A stretch of 55,718 nucleotides of DNA, taken from positions 1 through 55,718 of the forward strand of contig NZ_JAECZB010000035.1 of NCBI RefSeq assembly GCF_016056295.1, in the 5' to 3' direction. Position numbers and translations under genes: made by a program. Source of the DNA: Atlanticothrix silvestris CENA357 (GTDB lineage Bacteria; Cyanobacteriota; Cyanobacteriia; Cyanobacteriales; Nostocaceae). Each line of letters starts with the position of its first letter. Positions within the stretch are counted from its first letter, which is position 1. The notes under the pieces were generated by a model, which worked only from the letters and a program-made list of their open reading frames with translations, was not told the origin of the DNA and ran no database searches. Positions 8,877 to 17,710 of this stretch are shown one piece after another.

Positions 8877-9193
8877 AACCTGTCTGTGTCTGTACGTTCA
8901 AAAACATTTTTTTGGAAGCAGATATGATTAATCTGCTTCCATTATTGAGTTTATTAAAATATTTTTTGCAAATCGGTAAAGTAAGAAATACCGACTTTCT
9001 ACAAAAAAAATCTTATTTTAACTTAGTAAAGTAATTTTACTTATATACATTAAAATATCTATAAGCTAACCTAATAAAATAAATTTCTTAGCAAAACAGC
9101 TAGAAATAAAAAATTTCTACTTAAATTAGATTTGTTTTCGTAAAAAATAAATTGCTTTTTACGAAAAATATTACACTATTGCTAGTAATACAG
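8877..9193. other. AT-rich intergenic region with a perfect hairpin
   Basis: A 10-bp perfect inverted repeat, GGAAGCAGAT at 8914-8923 and ATCTGCTTCC at 8931-8940 with a 7-base loop, follows the small membrane gene. It could terminate the FHA/small-protein transcript, but the T-run after it is weak. The remaining sequence up to the tRNA is very AT-rich with no gene. Confidence 0.5.
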
Positions 9194-9267
9194 GGCGAAC
9201 GATGGGAATTGAACCCACGAATGGTGGTACCACAAACCACTGCCTTAACCACTTGGCTACGCTCGCC
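9194..9267 (-). tRNA. tRNA-His (GTG anticodon)
   Basis: Minus-strand cloverleaf: G(-1) then GCGAGCG acceptor arm paired with CGTTCGC. D-arm AGCC..GGTT, anticodon stem GTGGT/ACCAC enclosing TTGTGGT with anticodon GTG (9231-9233), TTCAATTCC T-loop, and C73. The encoded extra G at -1 opposite C73 is the tRNA-His identity element, and the sequence closely resembles plastid trnH. CCA is not encoded. Confidence 0.93.
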
Positions 9268-9393
9268 ATTCATTCAACAATTCTGATTATACAATCTTTT
9301 GGGGAAGGGATCAAGAGTTTTTTCCCAGGAACGGACTCAGTTAATCTAGAGTCTTGGGAGCCTAATGACCACAACGAATCACAGTTAGAAAAC

Positions 9394-9774
9394 ATGAAAG
9401 CCCTTACGATTATGGCATACACGGGAGCAGCAGGACTAGCCATATCTGGTGTGACAATGGCCAAGACCAATCCCAGTCAAACTGAATATGAAGAATACGC
9501 AGTGCAACGACTGACACAATACTTAAAAGAGGATGTTTGCAAGAAAACACCAAAATTCCTAGAAAGTTTAATACATTCAAATTGTCAAAAAATGGTAGAT
9601 TCGGCTAACCCCCGCATGAAAGAAGTTCTGGCGTTGACTACACAAAGGCAAGACTTTATTTTTTTTAGTGTTTACCGTACAGATTTCCAACTGAGTGATT
9701 GGATACCTTCTTATAGATTTGAAACAGTGGGGGCATTGAATAACTTTTATACCTACACCGCTGAACAGCAATAA
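9394..9774 (+). CDS. DUF4359 family protein, probable exported
   Basis: 126 residues from the ATG at 9394. The same frame is open upstream through the antisense of the tRNA, which is not coding. The N-terminus, MKALTIMAYTGAAGLAISGVTMAKTNPSQ, is a hydrophobic signal or anchor. The rest has the DUF4359 pattern TEYEEYAVQRLTQYLKEDVC and FFSVYRTDF, with two cysteines (KEDVC, SNCQ) that may form a disulfide. Function unknown; probably membrane-anchored or periplasmic. Confidence 0.75.
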   Translation: MKALTIMAYTGAAGLAISGVTMAKTNPSQTEYEEYAVQRLTQYLKEDVCKKTPKFLESLIHSNCQKMVDSANPRMKEVLALTTQRQDFIFFSVYRTDFQLSDWIPSYRFETVGALNNFYTYTAEQQ

Positions 9775-9849
9775 GACCAGAAGCCAGGGGAAAATCTGGA
9801 ATTAATTGGGAATACTAATAATTAAGTCCAGGAAAAACTCTACCTTGTA

Positions 9850-10215
9850 ATGAAACTCTGTCCCCACATTGGTTGTTTGTATTCGCAAAATTCCGATACG
9901 GCTCGATTTTGTAACAAATGTAGTGGACAATTATTGCTTCAAGACCGCTATCATCTGCTTTGTTTCATTGGATGTGGTGGTTTTAGCAGAACTTTTTTGG
10001 CAGTGGATGAACACAAAAACAGGTGTGTGATTAAACAACTCTGTTTTCCTGAAGAAAACGGGGAAAGCTTTCAAAAAGCAGTGAAATTATTTAGTCAGGA
10101 AGCAATTCGCCTCCATGAATTGCAGCATCTCCAAATACCTCAGTTATTAGGGTACTTTGAGCAATCAGAATATCATCACTTACGTGATTTACTCGCTATA
10201 CGAATTACGAATTAG
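9850..10215 (+). pseudogene. Truncated Ser/Thr protein kinase (zinc-ribbon plus N-lobe fragment)
   Basis: 121 residues. The first 30 carry a CPHIGCLYSQNSDTARFCNKC zinc-ribbon typical of a cyanobacterial kinase subfamily. Then comes the kinase N-lobe: LLCFIGCGGFSRTFLAVD (glycine loop), CVIKQL (ATP lysine) and a helix-C region up to IPQLLGYFEQSEY. The homology stops there: the catalytic HRD and DFG segments are absent, and the last residues come from a TACGAATTACGAATTAG repeat-like stretch. A repeat-associated deletion seems to have removed most of the gene. It cannot be an active kinase. Confidence 0.8.
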
Positions 10216-10257
10216 TATTACCCTAAAATTAGCCCCTGAGAGTTATACCTTATATCA

Positions 10258-10992
10258 ATGTCATCAGCATATCTGCTGGTATCCCACGGAAGTCGTGACC
10301 CACGCCCAGAAATTTCTATGCAGCAATTAGCTGGGCTAGTAAATCACAAACTGCAAAAATCTATATCTCCACCCAAGTCTGAAAATCTTGTAGGTATAGC
10401 TTGTTTAGAAATGAGTTCTCAGCCTCTGCATGAGCAAATTAGGACATTTGCTCAGAGTGCTTTGGCTTATGGATGTAATCGCCTGAAAATCATCCCGCTA
10501 TTTCTCCTACCAGGAGTTCATGTGATGACAGATATTCCAGCAGAAATCGCGCTGGCACAACAAGCTCTTAGTCAAGATATAATAATTGACCTGCAACCAT
10601 ATTTAGGCAGTCAACCTGGTTTAGAGACATTGCTGACAAAGCAAATGGCTGCTATCAAAACACAAGCATGGATTCTGTTAGCTCATGGTAGTCGCCGTCC
10701 TGGCTCTAAACAACTAGTAGAAACACGGGCGGCGAATCTGGGAGCAGTCAGCGCTTATTGGGCTACATCTGGTAGTTTAGAATCGCGGGTAGAAGAGTTG
10801 ATTGCGGCTGGTAAAAGAGAAATTGCAATTTTGCCATACTTTCTATTCACAGGTGGCATAACAGATGCGATCGCCCGGTCAGTAGAAGAGTTAAAATTAC
10901 ATTTCCCATCTGTGACTTTCCAACTGGCTCAGCCTTTGGGAGCAAGTGCAGAATTAGCCGATCTGATTTGGGAATTGGTATCATACACGTAA
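10258..10992 (+). CDS. Sirohydrochlorin chelatase (CbiX/SirB type)
   Basis: 244 residues in two repeated halves, as in long CbiX/SirB. Each half opens with the metal-binding motif: AYLLVSHGSRDPRPE at the start and AWILLAHGSRRPGS at about residue 140, with H in each. PLFLLPGVHVMTDIP and PYFLFTGGITDAI carry the second metal/substrate histidine, retained in the first half only. The enzyme inserts ferrous iron (siroheme) or cobalt into sirohydrochlorin. The next gene makes precorrin-2 from uroporphyrinogen III, so the two act in series. Confidence 0.9.
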   Translation: MSSAYLLVSHGSRDPRPEISMQQLAGLVNHKLQKSISPPKSENLVGIACLEMSSQPLHEQIRTFAQSALAYGCNRLKIIPLFLLPGVHVMTDIPAEIALAQQALSQDIIIDLQPYLGSQPGLETLLTKQMAAIKTQAWILLAHGSRRPGSKQLVETRAANLGAVSAYWATSGSLESRVEELIAAGKREIAILPYFLFTGGITDAIARSVEELKLHFPSVTFQLAQPLGASAELADLIWELVSYT

Positions 10993-11021
10993 ACTGCACA
11001 GAAAAAGAGGGGTCAAAGTAT

Positions 11022-11768
11022 TTGGGAAAGGTTTATTTAGTCGGTGCGGGGCCAGGAGATCCAGGATTAATGACCCTCAAGGGCAAAGGCTTGTTGGAAT
11101 GTGCAGATGTAGTTATCTATGATGCCCTAGTGAGTCCGGCAATTCTGGCAATGATTAACCCCCAAGCAGAGCAAATCAACGCCGGTAAGCGGATGGGGAG
11201 ACATTCACTATTGCAAGAAGAAACAACCCATCTGCTAATAGAAAAAGCCCAAGATCGTGCAATAGTAGTGCGGCTCAAAGGCGGCGACCCGTTTATTTTT
11301 GGTCGTGGTGGCGAAGAAATGGTAGATCTAGTAAAAGCAGGGATATCTGTAGAGGTTGTGCCGGGAATTACATCGGGAATTGCTGCTCCAGCCTACGCAG
11401 GTATACCTTTAACCCATCGATTGCACAGTTCATCTGTCACTTTTGTTACTGGCCACGAATCGGCGGGTAAGTATCGTCCACAAGTAAATTGGCAAGCGAT
11501 CGCCCACGGTTCCGAAACAATTGTAATATACATGGGAATCCACAACCTGCCTTATATTGTGGAACAGCTAAGTACGGCTGGGCTAAGTTTAGAGACACCT
11601 ATTGCTTTAGTGCGTTGGGGTACACGACCCGAACAAGAAGAATTGATTGGTGAATTAGGAACAATAGTTGAGCAAGTTGAAAAGACAGGATTTGAAGCCC
11701 CAGCGATCGCAGTAATTGGACAAGTGGTAAATATGCACAGTATTTTGTCTGAGTGTCGTCCAGTTTGA
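11022..11768 (+). CDS. cobA: Uroporphyrinogen-III C-methyltransferase
   Basis: Tetrapyrrole methylase with GKVYLVGAGPGDPGLMTLKG (SAM-binding glycine loop), VVIYDALVS, VVRLKGGDPFIFGRGGEE and VVPGITSGIAAPAYAGIPLTHR, all diagnostic for SUMT. I chose the TTG at 11022 (248 aa) because a GAGGGG ribosome-binding site lies just upstream and family members start a few residues before KVYLVGAGPG. The frame is open to 10968, overlapping the chelatase gene. It methylates C2 and C7 of uroporphyrinogen III to precorrin-2 on the route to siroheme and B12, competing with bilin/chlorophyll synthesis for the common precursor. Confidence 0.92.
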   Translation: MGKVYLVGAGPGDPGLMTLKGKGLLECADVVIYDALVSPAILAMINPQAEQINAGKRMGRHSLLQEETTHLLIEKAQDRAIVVRLKGGDPFIFGRGGEEMVDLVKAGISVEVVPGITSGIAAPAYAGIPLTHRLHSSSVTFVTGHESAGKYRPQVNWQAIAHGSETIVIYMGIHNLPYIVEQLSTAGLSLETPIALVRWGTRPEQEELIGELGTIVEQVEKTGFEAPAIAVIGQVVNMHSILSECRPV

Positions 11769-11788
11769 GCGTTGACGTAAAAGAAGCA

Positions 11789-11865
11789 GGGTAAGCAGAG
11801 GGAGCAAGAATAACAACTAACAACTGACCACTGACCACTAACAACTGACCACTGACCAATTCCTT
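11789..11865. repeat. Short direct repeats between convergent genes
   Basis: TAACAACTGACCACTGACC-type units occur twice in tandem with partial copies either side. Related CAGTTGTCAGTTGTTAG units occur at 13350-13390. These are typical dispersed repeats of filamentous cyanobacteria, here filling the gap between cobA and the convergent PatA-like gene. Confidence 0.6.
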
Positions 11866-11881
11866 CTGCCATATAACTCAA

Positions 11882-12964
11882 TTACACAATGTGCTGAAAG
11901 ACTGTTTTCAGTAAATCTCCTTGTGTAAAAGGCTTTTTCAAGTAACCGGAAGCTCCAACAAACTTAGCTTTGGCTCTATCTATCAGCCGGGTTTTTCCTG
12001 TAACCATAATCACAGGCGTATTTTTAAAATGTGAATGTTTACGTAACAAAGAGCATAATTCATACCCATCTAAATTAGGCATATCTACATCTAATAAAAT
12101 TATGTCCGGTTTGGTACGGAGAATTTCCATCAACGCTTTTAAAGAATCTGTAACTCCGATAAAGGAAAATATTTGCTCATCTAAAAAGTTTTTGATGACA
12201 TTTAATATAGCTGGGCTGTCATCAATACAAAATATAGTATAGGTTTTCTTATTAACAGAAGTTGAAGAAGTTTGCTGGTAGCTACTCTCAACAGCATGAT
12301 TTTGCTGAGATAAAAATCTTTGAGAGGATTCTGTTCTCGACGCTGGCGGCTCAGTTTTGGGTTGAGTTCGTGGCTGAGTTGGGCGTAATAATTGCGATCG
12401 CTGGCTTAATTCAAGTGAAGAATAGACATTTTCTGTATGTGGAGAAGGCTTTTGACACTGTTCGACTAGTAAGCGGAGATTCAGATGACAGAACTTTGGC
12501 ATATCATCCAAAAAGCTTTCTGGAATAAACTCATAGCTCCCTTCTTCCAAGCCCAGAAACGATTCTAGGACTTCTAGTGCTAATTGCTCTATCAGTATGG
12601 CGGCTTGAGAAGGACTAATATATTTTTGAGTCACTAACCAACAAATGGCCAGATAATCAGGGTTTGGTATTGCCTGATTTTCAATCCCAGTTTCAAATAT
12701 CGCCTGTACTTGCTCGTGGATTCCGCGAGGAAGAGTAGAAATTTGCTGACTCAGTTTTTGCAAGTTACGATAAAGCGGCTCAAACATCTTCTCTGAGTAG
12801 CAGGCATAAATTAGCTTACCCTCGTCTACATAGATTGACCAAGAACCTGAAGTGCTAAATACTTGCAAACAACCAGTAACAGACCTACCAGTGATTTTTT
12901 TTAATAGTGGTAAGGGCTGGAGTTTTTGGAAAAATCTATATCTACTAATGGGTAGTGTCTTCAT
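11882..12964 (-). CDS. PatA/PixG-type response regulator
   Basis: 360 residues. The N-terminal region (about 1-170) is a DUF4388-like domain (KKITGRSVTGCLQVFSTSGSWSIYVDEGKLIYACY), as in PatA and PixG. A Pro/Gln/Ser-rich linker spans about 185-240. A C-terminal CheY-like receiver follows with FCIDDSP, phospho-acceptor Asp in IILLDVDMPNLDG, the Thr of IMVTGKT and Lys of LKKPF. Such regulators act in heterocyst patterning or in chemotaxis/phototaxis clusters. No CheA/CheW or pix genes lie nearby, so the pathway is open. Confidence 0.88.
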   Translation of the reverse strand: MKTLPISRYRFFQKLQPLPLLKKITGRSVTGCLQVFSTSGSWSIYVDEGKLIYACYSEKMFEPLYRNLQKLSQQISTLPRGIHEQVQAIFETGIENQAIPNPDYLAICWLVTQKYISPSQAAILIEQLALEVLESFLGLEEGSYEFIPESFLDDMPKFCHLNLRLLVEQCQKPSPHTENVYSSLELSQRSQLLRPTQPRTQPKTEPPASRTESSQRFLSQQNHAVESSYQQTSSTSVNKKTYTIFCIDDSPAILNVIKNFLDEQIFSFIGVTDSLKALMEILRTKPDIILLDVDMPNLDGYELCSLLRKHSHFKNTPVIMVTGKTRLIDRAKAKFVGASGYLKKPFTQGDLLKTVFQHIV

Positions 12965-13067
12965 TGGGTGGGACGGCTTTCAAGATAGAATTAATATTTG
13001 CATTCAAAATTTGCGAATATCCTTTGCGGAATTCACTGCGACATTTTATGAGTTACTGTTCAGATAA

Positions 13068-14068
13068 ATATAGCTGTCACATTTGAGTTGGTACAGAGAT
13101 TCTTCACCCCTAACTCCTAATTTCCCAATATCTGCTAAGCTATTGTTCATCAAATTCAAATTTGCCTTGGTAGACCCTGCGATGGTCTTGCCAAATGGCA
13201 AAATGACCCAACTGATTGTCAGGAAATAGTATTGCAAAAATCAATTTGATTTTCTGTATCCTTTGCTAATCGGGCTAATCTAACAGTAACTCAAGTATTC
13301 TCAGCAGACTATTGGCTCTAGCCCATCAGTAGCAAAAGTACTACGCGGGTCAGTTGTCAGTTGTTAGTTGTCAATAGTCAGTTGTTGCTCCTCTTGCTTA
13401 CTTAACACTGCCCCATGTGGGTAGTCTTAAAAACATCCTTACGATTGAATACTAATCCTTCTCCGTAAGGAGTTCGCAAACTCGCTATCGCTACGCTTAG
13501 AGCAAGGTAGGAGCGTCTGACTCACTCTAAACGTACTCCTAGGTCAAAGCAAGCTACGCGTAGCGTCTTTAAGAGTTGCTCGCAGGCTTTATTTACGCTG
13601 CGTTAACGACGCAAAGCGTCAAGACGGCAACTCCCTCACGAATTACGAATTACGTTAGCGCAGCGTTAGCGAGTCCGCAAGCGTCATTACGAATTACGTT
13701 TATAGCTCAATGGTAGATGGAAGTAATTTATTCACTTACATTCAGACTACTGTCAGTTGTAATCAAAGCCGGAAAAAGTATGTGAAATTCATAACCATTA
13801 AGTAAAGGAAATATAAAAGCTGATTAATATAATTGTTTACTAATTTACCGTTAAATTGATTAATTTAAATATCCGGTGGCGAGCAAAATGTACAGGAGAT
13901 ATATAGTTTGATATTCTATTTAGTTACATTGGTAAAGTATATAACTGTCATGTGTTAGCAATTTTATATAGAAACTTCAAGTTTTAAAAATGACCAAATA
14001 TTTAAGAATATTTTTTTCTCTGTATTGTGTATAGGTAATAATAACTAAGGCATCCTGAAACTATCAAA
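13068..14068. other. 1-kb intergenic region rich in dispersed repeats
   Basis: No supportable gene. It contains a CAGTTGTCAGTTGTTAG direct-repeat patch (13350-13390). A GC-richer block of CGCTACGCTTAG / GCGTAGCG / ACGCAAAGCGTC palindrome-like units spans 13480-13690, with GAATTACGAATTACG units at 13637-13700. The final 300 bases before the TPR-CHAT gene are AT-rich and probably hold its promoter. Confidence 0.5.
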
Positions 14069-17000
14069 ATGACTCTAAACCCCAACGTGCAAACACTTCT
14101 TCAACAAGGACACGACCAACTAGATCGAGGAAGTTACCAAGTAGCTGTAGACACCTTTTACCAAGTAGCTGCACTGGAACCGCACAATCCTCAAGTGTTG
14201 TATGGGCTAGGTTTAGCTTACTATCGCCTAGAACAATATCAAGATGCAGTTACATACCTAAATCAAGCTTTGGCAATGCAGCCAAACTATATTTTGGCAT
14301 TAGCACGGCGGGGTATGGCTTATAAAAAACTGAAGCAAGCACAGGAAGCACAGACGGATTTTGAGCAAGCGATCGCACTTACTCCCCAAGATGCAGAAGA
14401 TTGGCGGGGTAGGGGAATTGCGTTAGATGAATTGCAGCGCTATGAAGAAGCGATCGCATCTTACGACAAAGCCATCGAAATTAAACCTGACGACCACTAT
14501 GCTTGGTACAACCGAGGATATGCGCTGGGGAATTTGGGGCGAAGTGAAGAAGTGATCGCATCTTTTGACAAAGCTATAGAAATTAAACCTGACGACGACT
14601 CAGCTTGGTACAACCGGGGAGTTGCGCTGCGTAATTTAGGGCGATACGAAGAAGCGATCGCATCTTATGACAAAGCCATAGAAATCAAACCTGACAAGTA
14701 TGAAGCTTGGAATGGGCGGGGTGTTATATTATGTGACTTTTTAAAAAAATATGAAGAAGCGCTTACTTCATTTGATGAAGCCATAAAAATAAAACCTGAC
14801 GATCACTCAGCTTGGCACAATCGAGGAATTGCGCTGCGTAATTTAGAACGATATGAAGAAGCGATCGCATCTTACGACAAAGCCATAAAAATCAAACCTG
14901 ACTTCAATTCTGCTTGGGGCAACCGAGGATATGCGCTGAATGATTTGGGACGATATGAAGAAGCGATCGTATCTTATGACAAAGCCATAGAAATTAAACC
15001 TGACGACCACTATGCTTGTAACAGCCGGGGAATTGCGTTAAGGAATTTGAGACGATATGAAGAAGCGATCGCATCCTACGACAAAGCTATAAAAATCAAA
15101 CCTGACTTCAATTCTGCTTGGGGCAACCGAGGAAATGCGCTGGATGATTTGGGGCGACATGAAGAAGCGATCGCATCTTATAACAAAGGTATAGAAGTCA
15201 AACCTGACGACCACTCAACTTGGTTCAATGGGGGAACTGCACTGAATGATTTGGGGCGATACGAAGAAGCGATCACATATTTTGATAAATCTATAAAAAT
15301 CAGACCTGACTTCTATTATGCTTGGGGCAACCGAGGAAATGTGTTGCATCGTTTAGGGCGACATGAAGAGGCGATCGCGTCTTACGACAAAGCTATAGAA
15401 ATTAAACCTGACCAAGACTCAGTTTGGTACAATCGGGGCGTTGCGCTGGTGAATTTGGGGCGATATGAAGAAGCGATCGCATCTTTTGATGAAGCTCTGC
15501 GTTTAACAGATTACCAGTCCTGGCTAGCTTGGGAGAATCGGGGTTTAGCAGTTCTCAAATCTCAAGACTACAAAGCTGCGGTGAAAACTTGGGATGATGG
15601 TATCAATGCACTTCAGCCACAAACACCTGACTATGAGCAAGGTTGCGGTGAATTGCATCGTCGTAAAGGGGAAGTTTTGTATGACTACGGAAAACAGCAA
15701 CTTAACCCTTTTCCTGACTGGTTTACAGCAAAAGCTAGCTATGAACAAGCCCTCAACTTTCTCACTTTCAATAAGTTTCCCCAGCAACACTTGCAACTAT
15801 TGCAAGAACTATTAAAAGTATGTAGCGCCTTGGGTGATAACCGGACATTCCAAAGAAGGCAAGAAGAGGCGACACAGCGCCTAGAAGAATTGGTGGGACA
15901 ATGCCAATCTAAAGGGAAAGAAATCGGACTGAGGCGTAAATTTGCTGCTTTTGACCAATTACGTGTAGATATTCGCATTAAAAATAAATATCAGTACATT
16001 GAGGCTTTAGAGTTAGCAGAAGCGCGGAAAAATACTTGTCTGGCTTGGCTGCGTGAAGGTTGGGATTATCAGCCGCGCCAGTTTAATTACCAAGATATGC
16101 AAAAACTCCTTAATCCTAAAACAGCGGCGGTATACTGGCATATCAGCCCTGGTGCTATCACTACTTTTATTATTAAATACAATCAGCCGCCCTTGGTGTT
16201 GCAACCGCAATTACCACCCGAATTACAAAAGCAAAAATATCCTGCCCATACATACCAACTCCAGCGTTTTGAAGCCTGGATGCAAGAATGGAAACAAACT
16301 TATCAAGATTACTGCCAAGGAAATTACACAGGCACAAAAAAAGAACAAGCCCCTTGGCGGCAGAAAATGGAATCTATGTTGCTAAATCAACTCCGCAACA
16401 TTCTAGAAATTAATCGCATTCGAGACAATCTCAAAGATGTTGAGCAGTTAATATTAATCCCCCACCGAGAATTACATCTACTACCTTTAGATTACCTATT
16501 TCCAGGACGCTTTCAAATTACATATTTGCCAAGCTTTCAAATTGGGTTAAAGTTGATGACGCAAGTATCTTCTCCAAAAATAAAGGGTGCAAGTATGGTG
16601 AATATAGCCACTAATGAGTTACCTTTTACCACTATTGCGTCGGCTGCTTTCGCGTCCGTGTATCCAAAAGCAAATCCTTTGCCATCACCAATCAGACAAG
16701 AACAATTAATTACAGCTTTACGCAAAAATATAGGTTTGTTCAATTTTGCTGGACATGCCAACCACACACCTGAAAATCCACGAGAGTCATTTTTAATGTT
16801 AACGGAACCTGATAAATTAACTTTGGGGGATATAGTTGATGATGACAATTTAGACTTGAATCAGTATGAATTAATTTGTCTTTCAGCTTGCGAAACAGGG
16901 ATTACTAGCTCAGAAAGCTTGACCGATGAATATGTAGGTTTAGTTAGTGGGTTTTTGGCTAAGAGTGCAAACTACGTTGTCAGCAGCTTATGGAGAGTAG

Positions 17001-17296
17001 ATGAACGGTCTACTGCTCTATTAATGACTAAGTTTTACCAGTTATTTAAAGAAAATCAAATACCTGCTACTGCACTCAAGCAGGCTAAAGAATGGTTGTG
17101 CCAGTTGACTTATGCAGATTTAGCCAAATGGTACGATGAATTAGCTAGTAATTTATATGATCTCCAATGTAAAGAGTACTTAAAAACTGAAGCACTCATG
17201 ATTAAAAATGATTTAAAAAAGATGATTTCAAATGAACCAATTTATGCTCATCCTTATTATTGGGCAGGGTTCATTTTAACTGGCAAACCTGTTTAA
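14069..17296 (+). CDS. TPR-CHAT caspase-like protease
   Basis: 1,075 residues. Residues about 1-510 are some fourteen tetratricopeptide repeats, many nearly identical (EAIASYDKAIEIKPD ... AWYNRG). The linker holds helices and an LRRKFAAFDQLR segment. The C-terminal CHAT domain (about 760-1075) keeps the catalytic pair: His896 in NFAGHANHTPENP and Cys941 in LICLSACETG. CHAT is a separase/caspase-like protease fold. TPR-CHAT proteins are activated by partner binding and cut specific proteins, for example in CRISPR-linked and gasdermin-linked defence. Two genes follow on the same strand at 20 and 15 bases spacing, suggesting an operon. Confidence 0.92.
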   Translation: MTLNPNVQTLLQQGHDQLDRGSYQVAVDTFYQVAALEPHNPQVLYGLGLAYYRLEQYQDAVTYLNQALAMQPNYILALARRGMAYKKLKQAQEAQTDFEQAIALTPQDAEDWRGRGIALDELQRYEEAIASYDKAIEIKPDDHYAWYNRGYALGNLGRSEEVIASFDKAIEIKPDDDSAWYNRGVALRNLGRYEEAIASYDKAIEIKPDKYEAWNGRGVILCDFLKKYEEALTSFDEAIKIKPDDHSAWHNRGIALRNLERYEEAIASYDKAIKIKPDFNSAWGNRGYALNDLGRYEEAIVSYDKAIEIKPDDHYACNSRGIALRNLRRYEEAIASYDKAIKIKPDFNSAWGNRGNALDDLGRHEEAIASYNKGIEVKPDDHSTWFNGGTALNDLGRYEEAITYFDKSIKIRPDFYYAWGNRGNVLHRLGRHEEAIASYDKAIEIKPDQDSVWYNRGVALVNLGRYEEAIASFDEALRLTDYQSWLAWENRGLAVLKSQDYKAAVKTWDDGINALQPQTPDYEQGCGELHRRKGEVLYDYGKQQLNPFPDWFTAKASYEQALNFLTFNKFPQQHLQLLQELLKVCSALGDNRTFQRRQEEATQRLEELVGQCQSKGKEIGLRRKFAAFDQLRVDIRIKNKYQYIEALELAEARKNTCLAWLREGWDYQPRQFNYQDMQKLLNPKTAAVYWHISPGAITTFIIKYNQPPLVLQPQLPPELQKQKYPAHTYQLQRFEAWMQEWKQTYQDYCQGNYTGTKKEQAPWRQKMESMLLNQLRNILEINRIRDNLKDVEQLILIPHRELHLLPLDYLFPGRFQITYLPSFQIGLKLMTQVSSPKIKGASMVNIATNELPFTTIASAAFASVYPKANPLPSPIRQEQLITALRKNIGLFNFAGHANHTPENPRESFLMLTEPDKLTLGDIVDDDNLDLNQYELICLSACETGITSSESLTDEYVGLVSGFLAKSANYVVSSLWRVDERSTALLMTKFYQLFKENQIPATALKQAKEWLCQLTYADLAKWYDELASNLYDLQCKEYLKTEALMIKNDLKKMISNEPIYAHPYYWAGFILTGKPV

Positions 17297-17315
17297 ATAT
17301 ATATTCGTTAAATTT

Positions 17316-17696
17316 ATGCTGAATCAACTAGAAGTAGTCACACTGCAAGCTTTTCTAACAGCTTTAGCCCAATTAGATACGCAATTACCAACACAGTTGC
17401 AACAAGACATTAACGAAGTTGGCAAAATGTTACTTAATCAATCCCAAGATGCAATTAATCGCTTGCTAAAATTAGCAGAAGACGATTGTATTAAATCACT
17501 TTATTGGCAAGCACGGGTTGATATTCAAACGCAATACGAAACTCAAGAACTTAACAAATACGATAACCCCAGCCAGCAAAATCAATCTACAACTGCTCCT
17601 CCAGAACGAATAGCAAATATTGCCATTCCCATTTTGACAGCTACTGACTCTAGTTCAGCAGCCAAAAAACACAAATCAGAAATTATTCCTGGTTAA
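17316..17696 (+). CDS. Unrecognised 126-aa protein in the CHAT operon
   Basis: I do not recognise the family. The protein is helical by composition (LNQLEVVTLQAFLTALAQLDTQLPTQLQQDINEVGKML), with a polar Ser/Thr/Gln-rich C-terminal third and no membrane segment. It lies 20 bases after the TPR-CHAT stop and 15 before the next start, so all three are probably co-translated. It could be an adaptor or inhibitor of the protease; that is inference from position only. Confidence 0.6.
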   Translation: MLNQLEVVTLQAFLTALAQLDTQLPTQLQQDINEVGKMLLNQSQDAINRLLKLAEDDCIKSLYWQARVDIQTQYETQELNKYDNPSQQNQSTTAPPERIANIAIPILTATDSSSAAKKHKSEIIPG

Positions 17697-17710
17697 ACAC
17701 AAAATTCTTA

